From the NCBI GenBank assembly GCA_946545035.1, contig CAMNND010000017.1, positions 1 to 14,613 on the forward strand: a stretch of DNA of 14,613 bases. The letters run 5' to 3'. The DNA is from an uncultured Clostridium sp. Its GTDB lineage: Bacteria; Bacillota; Clostridia; TANB77; CAG-508. The notes beneath the pieces were generated by a model. The model was given only the letters and a program-made list of their open reading frames with translations, was not told where the DNA came from and ran no database searches. A program made the position numbers and the translations under genes. The stretch's first letter is position 1, and each line of letters opens with the position of its first letter. Below are positions 7,439 through 12,783 of the stretch, piece after piece.

Positions 7439-8107
7439 ATGAATTATTTAAAAGGATATAAACCTGTAGAGCTTAATAAAGGTGACTTAAAGACTTTAGA
7501 TAGATTTTCAGACTTAGAGGAAAAAGATAACAAAATAACAGATGATTTAACATCTATGCTTGGAGATAAAACCGTTAATGGTTCAGTATTTGCTCTTAGA
7601 AATAAAAAAGAAAAAAAATACAAATCTGTTTATATATTTAAGCCGGAAAAAGATGAGGATGGCAATGATATATTAAGATTTTATAAAAGTGTTAGCACAG
7701 ATGATGTCAGTCAAGAGACTATCAAAGAATTTGAAGATATTATTACAGAATCTTTAAAAGAAGCGGTAAGTTTAGATGAAACATGGAAAAAAATAATATG
7801 GAATGATACTTTAATAGAGCCACGTACAATTAGACTTGCAAGTATAAACTTGTCTGCAGGACTATTTGGAATTCTGTTTGGTATTTTATTATATGTTATA
7901 ACAGGTGAAATTGTTTTCTTCATTTTAGGTCTTTGCATAGGTATTGGAAGTGGTGCCGTTGTTTCTAAAATAGGTGAAAAGAAAGAAGAAGATAAAGCAA
8001 ACGAAAAAAATGAAGATAAAGTAGAGAATGTAGAAGAAGTAAATTCGGGAAATCAAGACGTAGATGATATAAATAGTAAGGACGAAGACAAAAAAGATGA
8101 AAAATAA
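7439..8107 (+). CDS. membrane protein with cytoplasmic N-domain, TM hairpin and acidic/basic tail
   Basis: I do not recognise a family. The 222 residues divide into a soluble N-terminal domain (1-125; alternating charged strands such as YKSVYIFKPEKDEDGN and a helix ending ETWKKIIWND), two closely spaced membrane segments (about 134-154 and 156-175, Gly-rich LFGILFGIL and LGLCIGIGSG), and a 45-residue tail of almost only Lys, Glu, Asp and Asn. The short turn TGE between segments implies a hairpin with both soluble parts inside the cell. A GAAAGGGG site lies about 11 bases before the ATG, a slightly long spacing. It has its own extended -10 promoter and a strong terminator, so it is likely expressed alone. 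The highly charged tail could contact nucleic acid, ribosomes or protein partners; nothing in the sequence decides this. Confidence 0.78.
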   Translation: MNYLKGYKPVELNKGDLKTLDRFSDLEEKDNKITDDLTSMLGDKTVNGSVFALRNKKEKKYKSVYIFKPEKDEDGNDILRFYKSVSTDDVSQETIKEFEDIITESLKEAVSLDETWKKIIWNDTLIEPRTIRLASINLSAGLFGILFGILLYVITGEIVFFILGLCIGIGSGAVVSKIGEKKEEDKANEKNEDKVENVEEVNSGNQDVDDINSKDEDKKDEK

Positions 8108-8158
8108 AGTAGATGGGCACGCATGCATCTGCAGCGTGCTCAGCTACTTTATTTTTTT
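8102..8158 (+). terminator. strong intrinsic terminator
   Basis: The outer arms AAATAAAGTAG (8102-8112) and CTACTTTATTT (8144-8154) pair over 11 bases. The helix continues after one mismatch through TGG/TCA and the GC-rich GCACGC (8117-8122) with GCGTGC (8134-8139). Seven T (8152-8158) follow. The left arm overlaps the stop codon of the gene at 7439. Confidence 0.92.
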
Positions 8159-8179
8159 CTATTCTACCTTGGACATAGC

Positions 8180-8196
8180 CATAAGTTTTACTTATG
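8180..8196. repeat. inverted repeat upstream of the his promoter
   Basis: CATAAGT (8180-8186) and ACTTATG (8190-8196) form a perfect 7-bp inverted repeat around TTT, about 33 bases before the his -35 box. The position suits an activator or repressor site. No T-tract follows, so it is not a terminator. It may be chance in AT-rich DNA. Confidence 0.35.
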
Positions 8197-8228
8197 CGAA
8201 CAAAGATAAGAAAAAATGAAATTTACTA

Positions 8229-8258
8229 TTGACAAAAAAATAATTATTATGTTATCCT
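8229..8258 (+). promoter_or_regulatory. promoter of the hisE-hisG unit
   Basis: A consensus TTGACA (8229-8234) is followed after 18 bases by TATCCT (8253-8258) with an extended TG one base upstream (8250-8251). Transcription should start near 8265, giving a leader of about 240 nt before hisE. Confidence 0.8.
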
Positions 8259-8264
8259 AATAAC

Positions 8265-8278
8265 AATTACATGTAATT
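8265..8278. promoter_or_regulatory. palindrome at the predicted his transcription start (putative operator)
   Basis: AATTACATGTAATT is a perfect 14-base palindrome placed at about +1 to +14. Its core ACATGTAAT recurs only once more in the window, in both arms of the hairpin at 9674-9705 after hisG. A repressor bound here would block initiation. The regulator is not identified. Confidence 0.5.
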
Positions 8279-8306
8279 AAAAAATAAAAGTAAAGAAGGA
8301 ATTATT

Positions 8307-8372
8307 ATGAAATCAGAAGCATTATTCATAACTGAATTACATCATCATTGTAGGTGCACTGGTATCGCGTAG
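8307..8372 (+). CDS. his leader peptide with three consecutive His codons
   Basis: A 21-codon ORF begins at an ATG 6 bases after AAAGAAGGA (8292-8300) and ends at TAG 8370-8372. After MKSEALFITEL come three CAT codons (8340-8348) and then CRCTGIA. Three successive His codons directly ahead of hisE-hisG and of a terminator/antiterminator pair are the mark of ribosome-controlled attenuation. When charged tRNA-His is scarce, the ribosome stalls on the CAT run. When it is plentiful, the ribosome reaches the stop codon, which lies inside the left arm of the antiterminator. The peptide itself need have no further role. This gene is too short for ordinary ORF calling. The reading is direct; the mechanism is inferred from geometry and from the known proteobacterial his leaders. 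Confidence 0.82.
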   Translation: MKSEALFITELHHHCRCTGIA

Positions 8373-8399
8373 TATATAAATACACGTAGGTACGAGTGC
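8356..8399 (+). promoter_or_regulatory. his antiterminator hairpin
   Basis: The arms pair as GCACT 8356-8360 with AGTGC 8395-8399, GTATC 8362-8366 with GGTAC 8389-8393 (one wobble), CGT 8368-8370 with ACG 8384-8386, and GTAT 8372-8375 with ATAC 8380-8383, about 17 pairs with small internal loops. It uses bases 8386-8397, the left arm of the first terminator, so the two cannot coexist. A ribosome stalled on the His codons leaves this structure free to form; one at the stop codon covers its left arm. Confidence 0.65.
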
Positions 8400-8424
8400 T
8401 AAAACTCGTGCCTACAATGTTTTT
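8386..8424 (+). terminator. his attenuator terminator (T1)
   Basis: GTAGGTACGAGT (8386-8397) pairs with ACTCGTGCCTAC (8404-8415) over 12 bases with one wobble and a 6-base loop, followed by AATGTTTTTA. It lies 13 bases after the leader-peptide stop codon. The right arm CCTACAATG (8411-8419) can instead pair perfectly with CATTGTAGG (8346-8354), which overlaps the last His codon. Confidence 0.82.
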
Positions 8425-8468
8425 AGGGGAGCTATGTAGGTTTATTTTAACCTTACATAGCTCTTTTT
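8425..8468 (+). terminator. second tandem terminator in the his leader (T2)
   Basis: GAGCTATGTA (8429-8438) pairs perfectly with TACATAGCTC (8454-8463). After a one-base bulge GGTT (8439-8442) pairs with AACC (8449-8452), and TTTTT (8464-8468) follows. It stands between T1 and hisE, so polymerase must pass both to express the enzymes. TGTAGG (8435-8440) in its left arm is complementary to CCTACA (8411-8416) of T1. Confidence 0.8.
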
Positions 8469-8503
8469 GCGTACAGAAAAATAAATGATGAGGAGAATTC
8501 AGT

Positions 8504-8830
8504 ATGGAAGAAAGTATTTTAAGAAAAATTTATGAAATGATTGAAGACAGAGAAAAGAATCCAAAAGAAAAATCGTACACGAATTATCTATTGAATGAAG
8601 GAATAGATAAAGTGTGTAAAAAAGTAGGTGAAGAAGCAGCAGAGGTTATTATTGCTGCTAAAAATGAAGAGGATGATGAATTTATTGGAGAAATATGTGA
8701 TCTAACGTATCACATTTTAGTATTAATGTATGAGAAAAATATATCAATAAATCAAGTAAAAGAGCTTCTTACTAAACGACATCAAATTGAAGGAAATAAA
8801 AAGAAACAAAACATTAGAGGAGAATATTAA
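8504..8830 (+). CDS. hisE: phosphoribosyl-ATP pyrophosphohydrolase (HisE)
   Basis: HisE removes pyrophosphate from phosphoribosyl-ATP to give phosphoribosyl-AMP, the second step of histidine synthesis. The 108-residue protein has the all-alpha NTP pyrophosphatase (MazG-like) core: IEDREKNPKEKSYTNYLL, then KVGEEAAEVIIAAKN with the metal-binding EExxE pattern, then EICDLTYHILVLM with the second acidic cluster. This is a free-standing HisE of normal size, not the HisIE fusion; hisI is not in the window. GAGGAGA precedes the ATG. It follows the attenuated leader and is 32 bases upstream of hisG, so the two should be co-transcribed. The C-terminal tail (KRHQIEGNKKKQNIRGEY) is more basic than usual for the family. 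Confidence is high. Confidence 0.96.
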   Translation: MEESILRKIYEMIEDREKNPKEKSYTNYLLNEGIDKVCKKVGEEAAEVIIAAKNEEDDEFIGEICDLTYHILVLMYEKNISINQVKELLTKRHQIEGNKKKQNIRGEY

Positions 8831-8847
8831 TTAAAATTGTTTAGTAA

Positions 8848-8854
8848 GAAAGGA
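8848..8854 (+). promoter_or_regulatory. ribosome binding site that fixes the hisG start
   Basis: GAAAGGA lies 8 bases ahead of ATG 8863. The earlier in-frame ATG at 8854 overlaps this site and would have no Shine-Dalgarno of its own, so 8863 is the better start and yields MIKIALTKGRIEK, the usual HisG beginning. Confidence 0.75.
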
Positions 8855-8862
8855 TGATTATT

Positions 8863-9522
8863 ATGATAAAAATAGCGTTAACAAAAGGAAGAATAGAAAA
8901 AAATATAGAAAAGTTGTTAGGAGAATTAGGATACGATATTGATCCTATGGTAAATAAAGATAGGAAACTATTAGTTGAGCTTGGAGATGAACTTCAAATT
9001 GTATTTGTAAAGGCAATAGATGTTGTAAACCTTGTAAATGCTGGAGTTGTTGATTTAGGAATAGTTGGAAGTGATACTATATACGAGAACCCATCTGAAA
9101 AGTATTCACAACTAACTGATTTTGAAACAGGAAAATGTTACTTTGCACTATGTGGATTTCCATCATATAATGACATACCAAGTGGAACTATAAAAAGAAT
9201 TGCAACTAAATATCCTAATATTGCACGTACCTATTTTGAGAAGAAAGGACAGGAGATTGAGATTGTAAAACTTCAAGGGTCTGTTGAATTAGGTCCAATA
9301 ATTGGATTATCAGATGCTATTGTAGATATTGTAGAAACAGGAGATACTTTAAGAGCAAATGGATTGTCTGTTATAGAGCCAATTGGAGCTGTTAGTACAA
9401 GACTTATCGGAAATAATGAAAGAGTTAAAGAAAATGAATATGAAATAAGAAGTTTTGTTGAAAAAATACAAGAATATAAAAAGCAATTATTATATACGTC
9501 AGTAAGCAAAAATAATAGATAA
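8863..9522 (+). CDS. hisG: ATP phosphoribosyltransferase, short form (HisG)
   Basis: HisG joins ATP to PRPP to make phosphoribosyl-ATP, the committed and feedback-controlled step of histidine synthesis. The start IKIALTKGRIEK, the VVDLGIVGSDTIYE segment and the PRPP-binding motif DAIVDIVETGDTLRANGL (near residues 147-164) are all intact. With 219 residues it is the short form, which lacks the C-terminal ACT-like regulatory domain and, in known cases, works only as a hetero-octamer with the histidyl-tRNA-synthetase-like HisZ. No hisZ is present in the window. No terminator lies directly after the stop; transcripts could continue to the terminator at 9725. It is the last gene of a two-gene hisE-hisG unit that reverses the usual order, in which hisG comes early. 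Confidence 0.96.
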   Translation: MIKIALTKGRIEKNIEKLLGELGYDIDPMVNKDRKLLVELGDELQIVFVKAIDVVNLVNAGVVDLGIVGSDTIYENPSEKYSQLTDFETGKCYFALCGFPSYNDIPSGTIKRIATKYPNIARTYFEKKGQEIEIVKLQGSVELGPIIGLSDAIVDIVETGDTLRANGLSVIEPIGAVSTRLIGNNERVKENEYEIRSFVEKIQEYKKQLLYTSVSKNNR

Positions 9523-9549
9523 AAATGTATATAAAATAACCAGAATTTA

Positions 9550-9578
9550 TTGACTTTAAATATATTTTGAGATATAAA
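9550..9578 (+). promoter_or_regulatory. promoter of a short transcription unit after hisG
   Basis: TTGACT (9550-9555) and TATAAA (9573-9578) are exactly 17 bases apart. Transcription should begin near 9585. The only things ahead of the next terminator are a 34-codon ORF and a perfect hairpin, so the product is either a small RNA of about 170 nt or a leader for the metalloprotease gene at 9791. Confidence 0.65.
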
Positions 9579-9620
9579 ATGAATAGAGATAATTCACAAA
9601 TGAAATAAGAAGGAAAACTA

Positions 9621-9725
9621 ATGCAAAAAAATATATTAATGTTCGAAATAATAAATTTAATAAAAATTACACTACATGTAATTTCAATCAACAGAAATTA
9701 CATGTCTTGTGTATGTTATAAATAA
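9621..9725 (+). CDS. possible 34-residue small protein or leader peptide
   Basis: AAGAAGGA lies about 7 bases before an ATG that opens 34 codons to TAA 9723-9725. The peptide begins MQKNILMFEIINLIKITLHV, contains two Cys in SCVCYK at the end, and is rich in Ile, Leu and Asn. It has no run of one amino acid that would mark a classical attenuator peptide. Its second half encodes the hairpin at 9674-9705, and its stop codon touches the left arm of the next terminator, so a translating ribosome would unfold the first and cover the start of the second. It has a promoter, a ribosome binding site and a terminator, but coding bias cannot be judged at this length, and the region could equally be non-coding. 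Confidence 0.3.
   Translation: MQKNILMFEIINLIKITLHVISINRNYMSCVCYK
9674..9705 (+). repeat. perfect 12-bp inverted repeat sharing the his palindrome
   Basis: ACATGTAATTTC (9674-9685) and GAAATTACATGT (9694-9705) are perfect reverse complements around AATCAACA. Outside them ACAC (9669-9672) can pair with GTGT (9709-9712). Each arm contains ATTACATGT or its complement, the core of the palindrome at 8265-8278. As RNA it is a stable hairpin 19 bases before the terminator; as DNA it could be a paired operator. Confidence 0.7.
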
Positions 9726-9756
9726 AATAGAGCAGGCTACAATCTGCTCTATTTTT
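9725..9756 (+). terminator. intrinsic terminator ahead of the metalloprotease gene
   Basis: AAATAGAGCAG (9725-9735) and CTGCTCTATTT (9744-9754) form a perfect 11-bp stem with an 8-base loop, ending in TTTTT. It can end the his transcript and the short unit at 9550. Only 34 bases lie between it and the next start codon, so the gene at 9791 either depends on read-through or uses a weak promoter inside this region. Confidence 0.9.
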
Positions 9757-9790
9757 CGTATTTTCGTACAAAAATTATTGAGGTGATGTT

Positions 9791-11029
9791 ATGTATTGTG
9801 GTAATTGTGGTAGACCAAATAGAGAAGGAGCTGTGTTTTGTGAGCAGTGTGGAGCAAGATTGATTGCTCCTAAAAAGAAAAAATCTGGAGTGTGGAAATA
9901 TCTAATAATAGCTGCTCTTATAGTTGTTATCATCGCACTGATTATAGGAATTGCAAATGCAGTAAGTGGAGATAGTGTATATTTCTCTGATGATGATTAT
10001 GATAGAGTTTCTTCAAGAGATAAAGATGATTATAAAGGTGAGGATGATGAAGACGAAAATGAATCTGATTCCGGATCTGGATCTGAATCTGGCTCTGGTA
10101 CAAGTTCCGGATCTGGTTCTGGATCTTCAAGCGGTGGTTCAGGTAGTGGTACGTCAAAATATAAAACGAAAATAGAAGTAGACCATTTTTATTACGTGGA
10201 CCTACCAAATGAAAAAGCAGCTGATGATTTAATAAAGAAAGATTCTGAAGATCAAAAAGGTGATACTGCTGCAGAAATAAAGCAAATAGAAAATCAAATT
10301 ATCAGAGATTATAAAGTAAAAGCTGTAAATTTGGGTGAGATGGATGTAGAAACTGCTAGAGGATTAGCAAATGCATTTAAATACATATACGATAATTATC
10401 CGGGAGCAAGAAATTTGTTATCAAATATCAGCATCGGTAATATGTCGATGTCAGATGGTAGCACTCTTGCATACTTTGGACCACATGAATTCACTGTATC
10501 GAAAACATCGACGTCAGGATATCCAAAATCAGTAAAAACATTAATGTGCTTAAATAGTAGATATTTTTTGAATCCACCGCTATTGGAAAATTCAGTAAAA
10601 CAAAGTTCGGCATCAGGGCATTTCCCAAAAAACGTATCTAAATATGCTGTTGTTGTTCATGAATCAGGACATTTCTTAACACTTGTTGCAACAATGAAAA
10701 AATACGGATTAGATACAGTAAACTTTGTTGATCAAGCTTCAATTGAAAAATATACTAAAGTAATACAAGATTGGTCTACAAACGAAGAGCCATTAAGCAT
10801 TATAAAAGAAGCATATGACAACTATAAAAGGAAATATAATGATAATATTTCTTTTGATGAATTTAGAGCTAGTATTTCAGGTTATGCAATGGCAACAGAT
10901 AGCTCTGGAAAGCCAATATATCATGAAACAGTAGCTGAAGCATTCCATGATTATTACACAAATGGAGAAAATTCAGCTAAAGCAAGCATTGAAATTGTTC
11001 AAGTATTAATGAAAAGAGTAAATCAGTAA
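9791..11029 (+). CDS. zinc-ribbon, membrane-anchored HExxH metalloprotease-like protein
   Basis: The 412 residues fall into four parts. Residues 1-22 are a zinc ribbon (C3, C6, C17, C20; CGNC then CEQC). KKKK (28-31) precedes a single membrane segment (about 35-57), giving an inside N-terminus. Residues 61-123 are an acidic stretch and then a Ser/Gly linker (92-121). Residues 124-412 form an outside domain with HESGH (H290, E291, H294) in KYAVVVHESGHFL. Further on comes ETVAEAFHDYY, where E379 (or E383) suits the third zinc ligand, as in gluzincins of the lethal-factor/ImmA-like type. The zinc ligands and the general base are all present, so activity is likely. I know no named family with this order of parts. 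GAGGTGAT precedes the ATG. The next gene starts 12 bases after its stop. The cytoplasmic ribbon and external protease suggest a link across the membrane, but the substrate is unknown. Confidence 0.88.
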   Translation: MYCGNCGRPNREGAVFCEQCGARLIAPKKKKSGVWKYLIIAALIVVIIALIIGIANAVSGDSVYFSDDDYDRVSSRDKDDYKGEDDEDENESDSGSGSESGSGTSSGSGSGSSSGGSGSGTSKYKTKIEVDHFYYVDLPNEKAADDLIKKDSEDQKGDTAAEIKQIENQIIRDYKVKAVNLGEMDVETARGLANAFKYIYDNYPGARNLLSNISIGNMSMSDGSTLAYFGPHEFTVSKTSTSGYPKSVKTLMCLNSRYFLNPPLLENSVKQSSASGHFPKNVSKYAVVVHESGHFLTLVATMKKYGLDTVNFVDQASIEKYTKVIQDWSTNEEPLSIIKEAYDNYKRKYNDNISFDEFRASISGYAMATDSSGKPIYHETVAEAFHDYYTNGENSAKASIEIVQVLMKRVNQ

Positions 11030-11041
11030 GGAGGATGAATA

Positions 11042-12766
11042 ATGAAAAATAAGAAAAGAGTTTATATAATATTAGCTATAGTAGCATTAGCAATTTTATT
11101 ATTCGTCTTCATAAGAGCAAATAGCACAAATAAAAAAATAATTCATATAAAAGCTGGTGAGATTGACTTCTCTGATACTGTTGTAGCACAGGAAATAAAG
11201 GGAGAATTAGATAATGAGTACAGTATTGGCTCTGATGTTGGAAATAGTAGTAAAGAAAGTGAGAAAAAAGCAATTGATTTTGCAAACCAAGTAACATACT
11301 TACTATTAGGAGCTCCTGGAGATGATCAATCTGATTATGCTGCATATAAGAAAAGAGAAGAAGAGTTTAACAAGATTACAGATGTAGATGGATCTGGAAT
11401 GAAATATCAAAGAGCTGGTATAAGATATAAAATAGATCGTGGTCCAGAATCTACAAGAAAAGCAATTAGAAATAGAGTCGTAAAATATAAGAACTATGGA
11501 AAAGCAACAGTTCTTAATGTAACAGGGGATGTTGTTGAAGTAAAAGTTTATATGGAAGATGTTACAGCAATTGTAACAAATGACGAAAATCCACAAGAGG
11601 TAAGCTATGTTAATACAAAAATGGAGCTTAGATATTATTTAACAAGTATTTATGGAACATACAGATTAAAGGATATTAAATATAGACTAGGCGATGACAT
11701 ACAAGGAGAGCTTGATAAAGCAGAAGAAGATGAGCTTAACAAGGGTGCAACAGTAAATACAATAGATGAAAAATATAATGATGAGTATGATTTTTCTAGA
11801 TTAGATGAGTTTACTGACCAAGAAAGACAAGATGTTTATAATCAAAATATCGATAATATTGTTAGATTAAGTGCTTATGATGGATATAGCGTAGTAAATT
11901 CTGCAACTGGTGTATTAATATCAGATGGATATATTGTTACAAGTTGGAACTTCTTTGAAAAGGCTCTAAGTAATGCACAATACATTACAGTATTTGATAA
12001 AGACGGAAATAATCTTGAGCTTGATGGTGTTATATCTGTAGATACAAATATCGATGTTGCCATACTAAAACTAAAAGATAAGAAAACATGTACAACTAAA
12101 TTTGGTAATTCAGAAGATATGAGAAAAGAAGATCCAGTATTATCTGTAGGAACTAAATCTGGTTATAATTTATCAATAAATGTTGGTATTGTTGCTGAAA
12201 ACAAAGATAAGAAATTAAAAAATATAATGACAATAACTGAATCAGAAGCTGGAGGACCAGTATATAATGAGGCAGGAGAGCTTGTTGGAATTAACACAGA
12301 TGAATCAGTTAACTCAAGTATTTCTGTAGCAAGTAATATAGAAAGTTTAATGGATGTAAAAGAAAAGCTTGATAAATCTGACTTTTCAAAAGTTAAGAGC
12401 ATGAGCTTTGAAGATTTAAGAGAAAAATATTATTATAGTCCAAAAAATGAAGAAACAGTAGTAAATCAAATAAAGAAAAAGAAGTGGGATGAATACAAGC
12501 AAATAGGCAATATAGAAAATACCATACCTCTAAAATTAAATAAGGCAAGTTATTATAATGGAATTGTTGGTTTAAGATATGAAAATGATATTGAACAGTA
12601 TATGTCTGGTATTGCTAGGTCATATAGATTCATTGAAGAATTAAAAAATTCTGGATATGAAACGGTATATGAATCAAAGACAAAGTGTGTGTATAAAAAT
12701 AACACATATAAAGTAACAATGATGGAAGAAATGGGATACTTAATCATTATAATAACAAAGATTTAA
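11042..12766 (+). CDS. membrane-anchored HtrA/trypsin-like pseudoprotease
   Basis: One membrane segment (about 6-25) follows a basic start, placing the rest outside. Residues about 120-235 (YLTSIYGTYRLKDIKYRLG near the end) look like an NTF2-like alpha+beta domain, a weak call. Residues about 268-440 have the trypsin fold of HtrA/DegP: SATGVLISDGYIVTS, VDTNIDVAILKL, DMRKEDPVLSVGTKSG, and EAGGPVYNEAGELVGINTDE. Compared with the HtrA signatures TNNHVV and NSGGPL, the catalytic His is N303 (TSWNFF) and the catalytic Ser is A403 (EAGGP); D338 remains. The fold is kept but hydrolysis should be impossible. No PDZ domain is apparent; the last 130 residues (445-574) are unassigned. GGAGGATGA lies before the ATG, 12 bases after the metalloprotease stop, so the two are surely co-transcribed. 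A binding, scaffold or inhibitor role for the protease next door is plausible. Confidence 0.85.
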   Translation: MKNKKRVYIILAIVALAILLFVFIRANSTNKKIIHIKAGEIDFSDTVVAQEIKGELDNEYSIGSDVGNSSKESEKKAIDFANQVTYLLLGAPGDDQSDYAAYKKREEEFNKITDVDGSGMKYQRAGIRYKIDRGPESTRKAIRNRVVKYKNYGKATVLNVTGDVVEVKVYMEDVTAIVTNDENPQEVSYVNTKMELRYYLTSIYGTYRLKDIKYRLGDDIQGELDKAEEDELNKGATVNTIDEKYNDEYDFSRLDEFTDQERQDVYNQNIDNIVRLSAYDGYSVVNSATGVLISDGYIVTSWNFFEKALSNAQYITVFDKDGNNLELDGVISVDTNIDVAILKLKDKKTCTTKFGNSEDMRKEDPVLSVGTKSGYNLSINVGIVAENKDKKLKNIMTITESEAGGPVYNEAGELVGINTDESVNSSISVASNIESLMDVKEKLDKSDFSKVKSMSFEDLREKYYYSPKNEETVVNQIKKKKWDEYKQIGNIENTIPLKLNKASYYNGIVGLRYENDIEQYMSGIARSYRFIEELKNSGYETVYESKTKCVYKNNTYKVTMMEEMGYLIIIITKI

Positions 12767-12783
12767 ATTAAGGAGAGGTTACT

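Noticed and set aside
8357..8370. TGGTATCGCG in the his leader differs by one base from the T-box core TGGTACCGCG.
   Set aside because: The leader before it is only about 95 nt and has no Stem I or specifier loop. The variable base T would call for discriminator A73, whereas bacterial tRNA-His has C73. The His codon run and geometry favour leader-peptide control. A covariance-model T-box search would settle it.
8854..8862. Earlier in-frame ATG as the start of hisG.
   Set aside because: It lies within the Shine-Dalgarno stretch that serves the ATG at 8863 and adds three residues not expected at the HisG N-terminus.
9694..9722. Extended -10 (TGTTATAAA at 9714-9722) as the promoter of the metalloprotease operon.
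   Set aside because: No acceptable -35 box lies 17-18 bases upstream, and the start would fall inside the terminator stem. It remains a weak possibility.
10064..10153. The Ser/Gly-coding stretch as a DNA tandem repeat or CRISPR-like array.
   Set aside because: The repeats are codon-level (GGATCTGG, GGTTCTGG variants) with no spacers and are explained by a flexible protein linker in frame.
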